Assembly: GCA_023430975.1 (NCBI GenBank)
Contig: JAEYYB010000024.1
Location: 1 to 64,000, forward strand
Reading direction: 5' to 3'
Origin: Bacillota bacterium
GTDB lineage: Bacteria; Bacillota; Clostridia; Acetivibrionales; DSM-2933
DNA: 64,000 bases
Positions 50,927 through 59,492 of this stretch are shown here, one piece after another. Positions within the stretch are counted from its first letter, which is position 1. Each line of letters starts with the position of its first letter. The position numbers and the translations under genes were made by a program. Below the pieces are notes generated by a model, which was given only the letters and a program-made list of their open reading frames with translations, did no database searches and had not been told where the DNA came from.

Positions 50927-51235
50927 ATGATTAATTCAGAAAAAGTCTTCGATTTGTTGCCTTGGATGATTGAAATATTCGAGAAACTAGACTTACAGAA
51001 ATTCATTGAATCAAACAAAGATAAAGATGCAAATGCTTTAGGCACTGCGGTAATATTTCATATTTGTAAGAACTCCAAGAAAGTTAAAAAGGAATTCTTT
51101 ACAGCAATATCAATTCTCAATGATATAAGCTTTGACGAAGCTTGTAAACTGCCATTAGGTGAACTAATAGCAACACTCAAAGAACTAGGAAAAGACCCGG
51201 AGCTTTTGAATTTTTTCAAACTTGCCGTTCAGTAG
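50927..51235 (+). CDS. Tail assembly chaperone, short form (gpG-like)
   Basis: 102 residues from 50927 (GGAGGAAT upstream). Helical (FDLLPWMIEIFEKLDLQKFI, FFTAISILNDISFDEACKLP). It sits between the major tail and tape-measure genes, the fixed place of gpG. It ends at 51235, but a -1 frameshift at 51211-51217 gives a longer product. It binds the tape-measure protein during assembly. Confidence 0.88.
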   Translation: MINSEKVFDLLPWMIEIFEKLDLQKFIESNKDKDANALGTAVIFHICKNSKKVKKEFFTAISILNDISFDEACKLPLGELIATLKELGKDPELLNFFKLAVQ

Positions 51236-51558
51236 GAGCGGCAAAAGCTATAAATCTACTCTACACTCATTATCCATGGGAGTTCATCAAACGACAACCA
51301 CCCAAGGTATTAACAAATCTATTAGAGGAAGCTTTTGAGATAGACTTAGAAAAATCAGCATGGGAAAAGTGGCTTGTAGAGTATCGCATATCAGTATCAG
51401 CAGGACAGAAATTTATGTCATTTGATGACTATATTAAGAAGCTTAAGAAACCAAAGACAAATCAACAAATTGAAAAGATGACAGTTGAAGAAAAACAAGA
51501 ACTAGAAAAGATGGCGGAAAGCCTTAAAAATAAACCATTTAAAACTATAAGAGAATAG
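50927..51558 (+). CDS. Tail assembly chaperone, frameshift fusion (gpGT-like)
   Basis: In frame 0, codons AAT TTT TTC contain the slippery heptamer T-TTT-TTC at 51211-51217. A -1 slip continues at CAA (51217-51219) through an open frame to TAG at 51556-51558, giving 97 plus 113 residues. The second part (AINLLYTHYPWEFIKRQ..., KQELEKMAESLKNKPFKTIRE) has no start codon with a ribosome site. Slippery heptamer, position and size match the known lambda gpG/gpGT system and its Gram-positive relatives. Confidence 0.88.
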
Positions 51559-51569
51559 GGGGTGATACT

Positions 51570-53381
51570 ATGAATCTATTTACTATTATGGGAACTATCA
51601 TGTTACAGAATACACAAGCAAATCAAGCATTACAACAAACAACAAATCAAGCTCAAAGCACATCATCAAAACTGTCATCTATAATTGGGACAGCGGCAAA
51701 AGTAGGGGCTGGAATAGTGACAGGTGTTGCAGCAGGAGCAACAGCATTGTTTGGACTTGCCACAAAGGCAGCAGATGCAGCAAGTAACATAAAAGATATG
51801 GCAGACAGAACAGGTTCAACACCTGAACAGTTTCAAAAATTAAAATATGCTGCGGAAATGTCAGGGATGAGTGTTGAAGGCTTGGAAAAAGCAATGATTA
51901 AGCAACAAAAAGCTTTTGCTGATGCATCAGAAGGGGCAAAAGCACAATCAGCAGCTTATAGCAGACTAGGGATTGATATAACTAAAGTCGGTAGTTCTAG
52001 TGAGGCTTTTGACTTGGTTATAGCGAAACTTGCAGACATGAAAAATGAAACAGAGAGAAACGCTTTAGCGAATGACATATTTGGTAAGTCTTATGCTGAT
52101 TTAACACCTATGTTAAATGAAGGTTCTTCCGGGATTGATGCATTAAAACAAAAAGCAATTGACTTAGGCTTGGTAATGAGTAACGAATCAGTTGAAGCTG
52201 GTGAAGCCTTTGGAGATAGTTTAGAGACTCTTAAAAGCAGCTTTGAAATGGTGATAACAAAAATAGGTGCTGAAGCACTTCCCATAATTTCATCGCTTGT
52301 TGATTTTGTACTTGCTAATATGCCGACAATTCAAGCGGTTGTAAGTACTGTATTTACAGCCGTAGGTGATGTTGTAAGGATTGCCGGGGAGATATTTAAT
52401 AATTACCTTCTACCAGCCTTTAAGTCTATTTGGGATTGGGTAAAGCCATATTTACCACAAATACAAGCCTTTTTTCAGACCGTATTTGCTGCGGTGGGGT
52501 TAGTATTACAGAGTTTTATTACTACGGTAGGTCAAGTAATCAACTATGTAAAACAATGGTTTATGGACAATCAAGCCACCGTTGACAGCATAAAACAACT
52601 CTTCTTTACAGCTTTTGAGTATATCAAAACAGTCATAATCACAGCAATAAACATTCTCACAACTATATGGAACAAGTACGGTCAAGACATCCAAAACATT
52701 GCTAAAACTGCATGGAATGTCATTGGGACTGTAGTTAAAACAGCTATTGACCTGGTTTCTGGTATCTTCAAGACATTTACAGCACTTTTACAGGGTGATT
52801 GGTCAGGAGCTTGGGAGGCTATTAAAAGCACTGTAAGTAATGTATGGGAAGGTATTAAATCCATTATAGGTACAGAAATTGACTTAATTAAATCAGTTAT
52901 AGGCTTGGGGTTAGATGTTGTAAAAGATGCATTTTCTAAGGTTTTCGGAGCAATTGGCAATGTAGTATCAGGTGTATTTGATGGTATCAAAAACAGCATT
53001 AAGAACGGTATTAACAGTGTTATTTCAGGTATTAACTTCTTTATCCGCAAAATCAACAGTATAAAAATCAATATTCCATCTGTAGATATCCCATTGGTTG
53101 GTGTTGTAGGCGGTGGTTCAATTGGATTCCCCACCATTCCTGAAATCCCAATGTTGGCTGAAGGTGGAAATATACAACGTTCAGGTCGTGTAATTGTCGG
53201 TGAGGAAGCACCAGAAATATTAGATTTACCAAGAGGGGCAAGGGTAACACCACTGGACAAAGCAGGATCAGGAGAGATTGTAATACAGATTAACAACCCG
53301 ACAATCATGACTGATAGAGATATTGATATCTTCGGGGACAAGCTTGTTAAAAGACTGAAAACATTGGGGGTTAAACTATAA
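51570..53381 (+). CDS. Tail tape-measure protein
   Basis: 603 residues, RBS AGGGGGTG. Ala/Gln-rich helical N-terminus (QNTQANQALQQTTNQAQ), a TM-like Gly/Ala segment (about 32-60), DMADRTGSTPEQFQKLKYAAEMSGMS, then a long hydrophobic helical part with Trp repeats, ending in the EGGNIQRSGRVIVGEEAPEI pattern typical of tape-measure C-termini. At about 0.15 nm per residue it predicts a tail near 90 nm. It overlaps the next gene by one base. Confidence 0.92.
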   Translation: MNLFTIMGTIMLQNTQANQALQQTTNQAQSTSSKLSSIIGTAAKVGAGIVTGVAAGATALFGLATKAADAASNIKDMADRTGSTPEQFQKLKYAAEMSGMSVEGLEKAMIKQQKAFADASEGAKAQSAAYSRLGIDITKVGSSSEAFDLVIAKLADMKNETERNALANDIFGKSYADLTPMLNEGSSGIDALKQKAIDLGLVMSNESVEAGEAFGDSLETLKSSFEMVITKIGAEALPIISSLVDFVLANMPTIQAVVSTVFTAVGDVVRIAGEIFNNYLLPAFKSIWDWVKPYLPQIQAFFQTVFAAVGLVLQSFITTVGQVINYVKQWFMDNQATVDSIKQLFFTAFEYIKTVIITAINILTTIWNKYGQDIQNIAKTAWNVIGTVVKTAIDLVSGIFKTFTALLQGDWSGAWEAIKSTVSNVWEGIKSIIGTEIDLIKSVIGLGLDVVKDAFSKVFGAIGNVVSGVFDGIKNSIKNGINSVISGINFFIRKINSIKINIPSVDIPLVGVVGGGSIGFPTIPEIPMLAEGGNIQRSGRVIVGEEAPEILDLPRGARVTPLDKAGSGEIVIQINNPTIMTDRDIDIFGDKLVKRLKTLGVKL

Positions 53382-54829
53382 TGAGATTATTTAAAATAAA
53401 TGGGTCAACAGTCATAGTTGACCCTAACTGGAATGTTTCCAGTAGATTGAATCAGCGTACTACTATGAGTATGACAGTAATTGATTTGCAGGACTTAGAA
53501 AGCATATACGAAGGTGCTTCGGTGGAAATGTATGACGATGATATAAAGTTGTTTGCAGGAATTGTTTATTCTGTCAGGAAAACCGAGGCTATGCCCGGTG
53601 TACTGTATCATGATGTACAGGCTATAGATAATTCAGCTTTAGCTGATAAAAGAATAGTTGTAGGTGTCGCAGAGGATGAATACGCAGGGGAAATTATAAG
53701 AACTCTAATCCTTCCTTTATTAGCTGAAGAGGGAGTTATCGAGGGAGATATACAGGATGGTGCATTAATTTCTAAGGCTGTTTTTAACTATATCAAATGT
53801 AGTGAAGCACTAGACCAATTAAAAGACCTTACAGGCTTTAATTGGAAGATAGATAATGACAAGAAGCTTAATTTCTTCAGTAGAGATACAAACACTTCAC
53901 CTTTTGTACTTAATAACACTGTACCACACAGCAGTTTTGAGCAAAACAGCACCATGGGTGACTACAGGAATAGACAATATGTTCGAGGGGAAAAGGGTGA
54001 AACAGCAGTGCAATCACTGGAAAAACCTTCACCGAAACCCGATGGACAAAGTCAAAATTTTGTAATGAGATTTCCTTTGGCTAAGAAGCCATCAATATAT
54101 ATTAACAGCGTGCAAGTTAATGAAAGCGATATAGGGGTAAATGGACTTGATACAGGAAAGAAGTGGTATTTCACATATAACAGCAACACCATAACACAAG
54201 ACAATTCTGAAACTCCATTATTGGCTACTGACGTTCTGGAAATCACCTATACAGGACTTAGAAATATACTTCTTATGCTTGATAATAATTCAGGTATTAA
54301 TGATAGAAAAGATAAGGAAACAGGGACAAGCGGTATATATGAAAGCATGTCAAATGAGCAAACCATCAAAAGCACAAATCAAGCTATACAATATGGTCAG
54401 GGACTGATTCAAAAGTATGGGGAAATCTCTGATACGGTAAGCTTTACAACCACCGTTACCGGGTTAGAAGCTGGACAGTTATTAACGGTTAACAAGCCTT
54501 TGTTTAATATTAATGACAGCTTTTTAATTGAGTCTGTTAATATGTCAGCTTATGATGGCGGAAGTATTGAGTATCAAGTAACAGCTTTGGATGGTGCTTC
54601 AATTGGTGGATGGGAAACATTCTTTAAAGAAATCATCAGGGATAATAGGAACTTCACGATTTCAGAAGATGAAGTGATTATATTGATAAAAAATGTCAGT
54701 GAATCAGAAAAATATACAGGTGAAATTGACGTTATTCTATTTAATCTATTATACCCATCTGAAACACTGTATCCATCCAATACACTATATCCTAATGGTA
54801 CGCCAACGATTATAAAATTAAAAGATTAG
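53381..54829 (+). CDS. Tail hub/baseplate protein
   Basis: 482 residues, start overlapping the tape-measure stop (TAATG). N-terminal beta-strand domain (VDPNWNVSSRLNQRTTMSM, VEMYDDDIKLFAGIV) resembles the gp27/Tal-like hub of siphoviruses, followed by a helical part (AGEIIRTLILPLLAEEGV) and an OB-like region (GQLLTVNKPLFNINDSFLIE). It closes the tail tip. No separate Dit gene is seen, so this protein may combine roles. Confidence 0.75.
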   Translation: MRLFKINGSTVIVDPNWNVSSRLNQRTTMSMTVIDLQDLESIYEGASVEMYDDDIKLFAGIVYSVRKTEAMPGVLYHDVQAIDNSALADKRIVVGVAEDEYAGEIIRTLILPLLAEEGVIEGDIQDGALISKAVFNYIKCSEALDQLKDLTGFNWKIDNDKKLNFFSRDTNTSPFVLNNTVPHSSFEQNSTMGDYRNRQYVRGEKGETAVQSLEKPSPKPDGQSQNFVMRFPLAKKPSIYINSVQVNESDIGVNGLDTGKKWYFTYNSNTITQDNSETPLLATDVLEITYTGLRNILLMLDNNSGINDRKDKETGTSGIYESMSNEQTIKSTNQAIQYGQGLIQKYGEISDTVSFTTTVTGLEAGQLLTVNKPLFNINDSFLIESVNMSAYDGGSIEYQVTALDGASIGGWETFFKEIIRDNRNFTISEDEVIILIKNVSESEKYTGEIDVILFNLLYPSETLYPSNTLYPNGTPTIIKLKD

Positions 54830-54839
54830 GGGGAATATT

Positions 54840-55301
54840 ATGGAACTAATGCAATGGTCAGGAACGTTCATAATTGAAACTAAAGATAAAAACACTTCAA
54901 AAGTAAAGACAGAAGTAATTCACAATAAAGTAATGAATACAGTACTAGACCAGTTAGCGAAAACGCTAAAGGGTGAAAATCCTGATTTAGAGATTAAATA
55001 CCTTGCTTTAGGTACTTCTAACACTCCTATTTCTTTGACTGATACCAAGTTAGGAAATGAAATTTTTAGAACTCCTATTGTTAGTCAGATAGTAACAGGC
55101 ACAGGAGAAATAACAACGGATTTTACTATATTGGAAACTGAAGCAATAGGAAACATTGAAGAAATAGGTATCTTTGGAGGCAGTACCGCCACCATTGAAG
55201 CGGATACTGGAACTTTAATCAGTAGGGTTCTTTGGTCAAAGGTTAAGACTGCTTCGGAAGAATTTACAATTAGAAGAGTTGACAAAGTAGGGAGGGGTTA
55301 G
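54840..55301 (+). CDS. Baseplate or tail-fibre-linked protein (153 aa)
   Basis: RBS AGGGGGAA. MNTVLDQLAKTLKGENPDLEIKYLALGTSNT and IEEIGIFGG resemble tail-collar/fibre attachment proteins of Firmicute phages. Located between the hub and fibre genes. Function by position. Confidence 0.65.
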   Translation: MELMQWSGTFIIETKDKNTSKVKTEVIHNKVMNTVLDQLAKTLKGENPDLEIKYLALGTSNTPISLTDTKLGNEIFRTPIVSQIVTGTGEITTDFTILETEAIGNIEEIGIFGGSTATIEADTGTLISRVLWSKVKTASEEFTIRRVDKVGRG

Positions 55302-55303
55302 TA

Positions 55304-55738
55304 ATGGCGATTTACACAGTAACAAACTGGACGAATGGTTCTGGTGCAGCTATCAACGCAAATAACTTGAATCACATAGAGCAGGGCATTAAAGACTGTT
55401 CAGAAGCGATAAACAGCATTTCAGGGGATGGTGAGGGTAATTTAGTTATTGATGGTGAAGAAACAAACGTATACACCTTACCTACCGCAGACAGTGAGAC
55501 ATTAGGCGGTGTTATCAATTCAACTGATGCTGACAACATGATTACAATAGATGAAGATGGAGTTATAAAGGCAGTACATCCAGCGACACATGATGCTACT
55601 ATTATTGAATTGGACACAACAGAGTTTAATAAAAATCTTGATTCTAGTGTAACTGATGTGCAGAAGTTAGCGGACTATGTTAATTCATTTGATATGTCAG
55701 CAGCATTTGCAAGGAAATTAAGGAATGGAGGAATATAA
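55304..55738 (+). CDS. Tail-fibre-type protein (144 aa)
   Basis: Begins MAIYTVTNWTNGSGAAINANNLNHIEQGIKD when read in parts; NWxNG..INA.NLN.IE.GI is a common start of phage fibre proteins. YTLPTADSETLGGV resembles the carbohydrate-binding fibre motif. It starts 3 bp after the previous gene. Confidence 0.7.
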   Translation: MAIYTVTNWTNGSGAAINANNLNHIEQGIKDCSEAINSISGDGEGNLVIDGEETNVYTLPTADSETLGGVINSTDADNMITIDEDGVIKAVHPATHDATIIELDTTEFNKNLDSSVTDVQKLADYVNSFDMSAAFARKLRNGGI

Positions 55739-55739
55739 A

Positions 55740-56069
55740 ATGGTAACAGCAAAGAAATTAGGACAAGCAACCTTAAATACTTCTGTAACTACGCTGGTTA
55801 CAGGTGTTACTGGTGGGGTTACAGAAGTTACAAGCATATGGTTGGTTAATACAGGTTCAAGCACAAGAACTGTAAAAATATATTCACATGGTTCAAGTTC
55901 AGCAACTGAAAACATGCTTTTTCAGTGGACATTAGACCCGAATGGGGGAAGTATGTTGCTACAATTGAATAATACTCCTATCATCTTGGCAGAAGGTGAA
56001 ACTTTAAGGCTTGTTCAGGATGAAGGTAGTGACGTAACTGCGAGTTGCTATGGAATAGAGGAGGTATAA
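55740..56069 (+). CDS. Tail-associated beta-rich protein (109 aa)
   Basis: Start at 55740 with GGAGGAAT upstream. It is Thr/Val-rich (TSVTTLVTGVTGGVTEVTS) and looks like a small beta-sandwich decoration or fibre head. No catalytic motif. Confidence 0.65.
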   Translation: MVTAKKLGQATLNTSVTTLVTGVTGGVTEVTSIWLVNTGSSTRTVKIYSHGSSSATENMLFQWTLDPNGGSMLLQLNNTPIILAEGETLRLVQDEGSDVTASCYGIEEV

Positions 56070-56072
56070 ATC

Positions 56073-57449
56073 ATGGGAGTAATTTCAAATAAACCAGTAA
56101 CTGTTGCACCTGCAATTTTAACTGAAGCTGGGGAAACATTATCAAATGGTGATTTAGTATCTATGGTAGACAATAAATTGTATGAGCTACCACAATCTTT
56201 AGATACAATGACAACAGTTTTAAATTTTACTAGACATAGTTCTAACAGTTATGTTAGTAGTAATGTAATGCAGGGTGGGGCAAAAATACTAACTGTATAT
56301 GCTAATTCTTCAGGATATCCTGAAGCAAGATTATATATCACAACAGATGATGGAATTCAACAAGTAGGTACTACATTTGTAATTAATAGTGCAGTAGCAT
56401 ACTTTTTAAATGTATTTAAACTTTCAGAAGAATATGTATTAATATATTATACAACTGGAAGTAATACCAGTGCAATTCCATATCTTTGTCTATTAAAAAT
56501 AACTGGTAATGTCATAAGTAGTGTTGGGACAACTCCGACTTGTCTATCAACTGGTGTCGTAGGGTCAGTGTTTGAATTATTATCTTATGATGGAGTTACT
56601 TGGAAGGTTTTGTTAGTTGGTAATGGTTATGATAGCAGTATTCCTTCATATGCACAAATATTAAGTGTTACAACTTCAGGAATTACTAAAGGTTCACTTC
56701 ATAGTTGGGGTGCTTATACTAGTAGTTTACAAATAGCTGTTTTAAGTGAAAATAACTTTGTTTTAGCTTCAACTTATGGCAATACTTTATACTTAAGAGC
56801 ATATACAGTATCAGACACCACACTAACCCAAGGAAGCATAACAAGTATTTCTGTAACATCAATTGGAACTCGTAATTTAAAAAGTATTGATAGTAATAGA
56901 TGTTATTATTATTATCAAAATAATACAAACAGTTATAAACATAGAATAGTAACTGTTTCGGGCACTGCAATTACTTTGGGAACAGAATATGCAATTGATT
57001 CAGGAATAACACCAATAGATGCTGGTATTGTTGATATAGACAAAGTTTTATTTGTATATGGCCAAAGTTCAGTTTACTATGCAAAAATATTAACAATTGA
57101 TGGTACGGTAATTGATACAACAGCAACTGCAATAACTGTTCCTTCAGCGGTAATTAAATATGTTAAAAGATATGGTAATAAATATTTGTATAGTAGCACA
57201 GGAACTTATCTTGTATCTATATCAGGCACAAATATTATAGCAACATTAGTCGCTAATTTCGGAATTGGTAGTTATCAATCGTACACACCATATAAGTATT
57301 TTTCATTCACTATTGATTCAACAACCGCAGCCAATAGCAAAGCCATTTTATACGTTTTCACTGGGTTGTTTGAACCTACTGGGTATGTTATATCAGATTC
57401 AAGGTTTGTTTCCAACACTGTACAAAAGGCTGCATATATGCCGTTTTAA
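56073..57449 (+). CDS. Probable receptor-binding tail fibre (458 aa)
   Basis: RBS GAGGAGGT. After NKPVTVAPAILTEAGETLSNGD the protein is a Ser/Thr/Tyr-rich series of beta-strands with repeated SGT, TIDGT and YxxxTGS units, typical of beta-propeller or beta-helix adhesins. It is the largest fibre gene at the end of the tail cluster, so it likely binds the host surface. AT-rich codons set it apart from the head genes. Confidence 0.7.
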   Translation: MGVISNKPVTVAPAILTEAGETLSNGDLVSMVDNKLYELPQSLDTMTTVLNFTRHSSNSYVSSNVMQGGAKILTVYANSSGYPEARLYITTDDGIQQVGTTFVINSAVAYFLNVFKLSEEYVLIYYTTGSNTSAIPYLCLLKITGNVISSVGTTPTCLSTGVVGSVFELLSYDGVTWKVLLVGNGYDSSIPSYAQILSVTTSGITKGSLHSWGAYTSSLQIAVLSENNFVLASTYGNTLYLRAYTVSDTTLTQGSITSISVTSIGTRNLKSIDSNRCYYYYQNNTNSYKHRIVTVSGTAITLGTEYAIDSGITPIDAGIVDIDKVLFVYGQSSVYYAKILTIDGTVIDTTATAITVPSAVIKYVKRYGNKYLYSSTGTYLVSISGTNIIATLVANFGIGSYQSYTPYKYFSFTIDSTTAANSKAILYVFTGLFEPTGYVISDSRFVSNTVQKAAYMPF

Positions 57450-57462
57450 GGGGGATTGAACA

Positions 57463-57678
57463 ATGATATTGATTGATAAAAACACAAAGATACTAGTGGA
57501 TGTAGTTGATACAACCGAAGAAGTTGAAAATGGATTGCTTATAACAAAAGGTACTGATAAATATATCTATGCTTCTTGTATTGAATTGGAAGTGCTTGAT
57601 ATAGAGCCACCCCAAGGTATTGAGATACAAAAGTATATGTATATTGATGAACAGTTTATTGAGGTGTCGGAGGTTTAG
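57463..57678 (+). CDS. Unknown small protein at end of tail operon (71 aa)
   Basis: RBS AAGGGGGATT. Acidic beta-rich protein (VENGLLITKGTDKYIYASC). Short proteins of this kind often follow fibre genes and may chaperone them. It precedes the operon terminator. Confidence 0.65.
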   Translation: MILIDKNTKILVDVVDTTEEVENGLLITKGTDKYIYASCIELEVLDIEPPQGIEIQKYMYIDEQFIEVSEV

Positions 57679-57690
57679 AGACCGATTAAA

Positions 57691-57729
57691 AAAGGGATAC
57701 CCATTTTAGGATATCCCTTATTATTTTTG
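57691..57729. terminator. Terminator of the tail operon, facing the cargo genes
   Basis: AAGGGATA and TATCCCTT form a stem around CCCATTTTAGGA, with A- and T-runs on both sides, so it can act in both directions. Confidence 0.8.
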
Positions 57730-57742
57730 TATAATTGGTAGA

Positions 57743-58132
57743 TCATATCAAAATATCTGTCCAGTTAATACTTTCAGGTATATTCTGTGTTTTTATTAAT
57801 TCGCTTATTATTTCAAATGCTTTCTCACGTGAGACATAACAGCAACTTGGAATCCTCATAGGTTCCCCGCCCACTTTATGCTCAACAACTTCAATTTCTA
57901 TACTTTCATCATAAGGTGCTAAATAATCAGGATGCCTCATGATAAAGAATCCATAAGGTTCATCATAAAAGAATATAATTCTTTCGTCCATTCCATCTAT
58001 TTCAATGCATGATTCGCCATTTCCCTTTTTCCAGAAGTCAGCACCTTCATTAAATATAATTTCTTTCAAGTATTCTAAACTTGGATTTTTTATAGGACTT
58101 CCAGTCGGATTATCGTATGTGATAGTTTTCAT
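57743..58132 (-). CDS. Imm1-like immunity protein
   Basis: 129 residues, RBS GGGAG. LEYLKEIIFNEGADFWKKGNGESCIEIDG, RIIFFYDEPYGFFIMRHPDYLAP (read in parts), EVVEHKVGGEPMRIPSCCYVSREKAFEIISELI fit the Imm1 fold: alpha/beta, acidic, with a conserved GEPxxIP motif, often encoded next to deaminase toxins. It lies 17 bp after the toxin gene on the same strand, so it would neutralise it. Family membership is my judgement from the pattern. Confidence 0.65.
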   Translation of the reverse strand: MKTITYDNPTGSPIKNPSLEYLKEIIFNEGADFWKKGNGESCIEIDGMDERIIFFYDEPYGFFIMRHPDYLAPYDESIEIEVVEHKVGGEPMRIPSCCYVSREKAFEIISELIKTQNIPESINWTDILI

Positions 58133-58149
58133 AGTATTTCTCCCTTCAG

Positions 58150-58719
58150 TTATTTAACAGCTTTTAAAATAAGTGGTTCTAAGCTGTCTCCACTAAATAT
58201 CGTAAGTTCATCTACTCCTAAATGCTTCAATAAGGCTGGCATTTCGCCTTTACACATGTTGCATGTTTTTCGGTCTACATACATTATGATTCTTTTAGGC
58301 AACTTCCCCAATCTTTCATAAGCTCTTATTAAAGCATGTGATTCAGCATGTGTTAATGATTGTACATGTCCTAAGTGTTTTGGTTCTTTCTTCTTCGGTG
58401 GACACCATTTCACCATTTTAAACCATTTCTGCCGAAGTTCTTTTGTTGCTTCATGAGATTCTTTGGTAATAGATGAATTTACACCAAATATAGCATGTCC
58501 GCCAACTTCTGTCATTGCAACTGTATCACCTGAATCTTCGGAATAAGGTTGTAATCCTGCTATTTCTCTAAATCTCGCTATTTTAGCACGCTTTTCTAAT
58601 ATAGTTTTAGCCATTTCATCAATAGCTCTTTTTGATGCCGTGGGAAACATTTTTTGTAAAGCTATGTATAGGTTTGCTTTTGCTGCTGCTTGTGCCTCTG
58701 TTGCTGCTTTATCTGGCAT
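58150..58719 (-). CDS. Zinc-dependent deaminase toxin (DddA/SCP1.201-like superfamily)
   Basis: 189 residues from 58719; the in-frame TTG at 58731 lacks a site. The deaminase core has His124-Ala-Glu126 in SLTHAESHALIRAY (zinc ligand and proton shuttle) and Cys153/Cys156 in DRKTCNMCKGEMPALLKHLG, followed by VDELTIFSGD. This is the HAE...CxxC arrangement of bacterial polymorphic-toxin deaminases, some of which act on double-stranded DNA. The N-terminal 65 residues are helical and Ala/Lys-rich, with no LXG, Rhs or signal segment. Together with the immunity gene it forms a phage cargo module. RNA, DNA or nucleotide substrate cannot be told. Confidence 0.75.
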   Translation of the reverse strand: MPDKAATEAQAAAKANLYIALQKMFPTASKRAIDEMAKTILEKRAKIARFREIAGLQPYSEDSGDTVAMTEVGGHAIFGVNSSITKESHEATKELRQKWFKMVKWCPPKKKEPKHLGHVQSLTHAESHALIRAYERLGKLPKRIIMYVDRKTCNMCKGEMPALLKHLGVDELTIFSGDSLEPLILKAVK

Positions 58720-58791
58720 ATAATTCACCAACTTCCTTATTGCTATATTGATACTGCTTACTTCGGTACTGCTGGTAAATCTTTCATATAT

Positions 58792-58819
58792 ATTTTATCA
58801 AAATGTTACTAATTTTCAA
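58792..58819 (-). promoter_or_regulatory. Promoter candidate of the deaminase-immunity pair
   Basis: On the minus strand TTGAAA, 16-nt spacer, TAAAAT, 73 bp before the toxin start. It is independent of the phage late promoters, so the pair can be expressed in the lysogen. Confidence 0.5.
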
Positions 58820-58860
58820 TAGTGATTTATAACGTTTAATAAATATGTATGTGTAAATAG

Positions 58861-58869
58861 TGGTGTAAA
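58861..58869 (+). other. Candidate integrase arm-type site (right)
   Basis: TGGTGTAAA, identical to three copies near attL. Confidence 0.4.
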
Positions 58870-58929
58870 AACTTTGTAAGAGAACATTGAATACTTACAA
58901 TAAGCGTATTTCACGAATTTTGACCCACG

Positions 58930-58980
58930 GCTTGACATGCAAGGGGTCACTGGTTCGATTCCAGTAGTGACCATCGTAGT
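58930..58980 (+). mobile_element. attR of the prophage
   Basis: 51 bp identical to 31664-31714, containing the 3' half of tRNA-Val without its 5' half. Confidence 0.93.
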
Positions 58981-59021
58981 AAAAAGGCTACTTACAAGGA
59001 TATTTGTAAGTAGCTTTTTTT
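58981..59021 (+). terminator. Original host terminator of tRNA-Val
   Basis: GGCTACTTACAA and TTGTAAGTAGC form a strong stem around GGATAT, with T8. It abuts attR, so before integration it followed the tRNA. Confidence 0.8.
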
Positions 59022-59291
59022 GTGTTTTGCCCTCAATTTAGAGTTATTCTTTATTTGATTCGTTTTTATAGGTGAACCTTTTCTTAATTAATTAGACAAT
59101 CAAGAGTACTAAAGGCATAATATTATTTTATAAGAGTATAATTTATTCAGAATCATGTAATTTAAACTTTTTTTGTTATGTGGAAATGCATCAAAAGGAT
59201 TTATTACAAGAAATCTCGAATATATATAATTAGATTAAACACTTCTGTAAATGGCTATAATGAAAAATAAAATATCGTGAGGGGTGTTATT

Positions 59292-59492
59292 ATGGGTGAA
59301 AGTGCTAAGCCTAAAAGTTTTATAGCAACAGCAGGAGGGACATTAATAATATTTAGTATTGTATCAGCTATAGGTGCCCAGCGTATATCATATCTTAACT
59401 TTGTTGTACTGATTTTAGGATATTTATTACATCAATTTAGCTACAGAAAAAATAATAAAAGAATTTTGAATAATGTTAAAATAAACATATAA
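59292..59492 (+). CDS. Unknown small membrane protein (66 aa)
   Basis: Start at 59292 with GAGGGGTG upstream. Two TM segments (about 11-30 and 34-52) with a basic tail (SYRKNNKRILNNVKI). No family recognised. Alone on its strand right of the prophage. Confidence 0.65.
   Translation: MGESAKPKSFIATAGGTLIIFSIVSAIGAQRISYLNFVVLILGYLLHQFSYRKNNKRILNNVKINI

Larger units (their letters stand above)
31664..58980. mobile_element. 27.3-kb siphovirus-type prophage integrated in tRNA-Val
   Basis: Bounded by the 51-bp att repeats. Integrase and excisionase lie at the left end. Rightward modules are replication, terminase, HK97-type head and long non-contractile tail. A deaminase toxin/immunity pair is cargo at the right end. 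R1/R2 elements of the host are absent inside. No endolysin or CI-like repressor was recognised. Confidence 0.93.

Noticed and set aside
52682..53341. 219-codon open frame on the minus strand
   Set aside because: It is antisense to the tape-measure gene, has no ribosome site, and its Pro/Ser/Ile composition is that of a shadow of the real frame.
31664..58980. Integrative conjugative element
   Set aside because: No relaxase, coupling protein or type IV secretion genes; complete head and tail genes show it is a phage.
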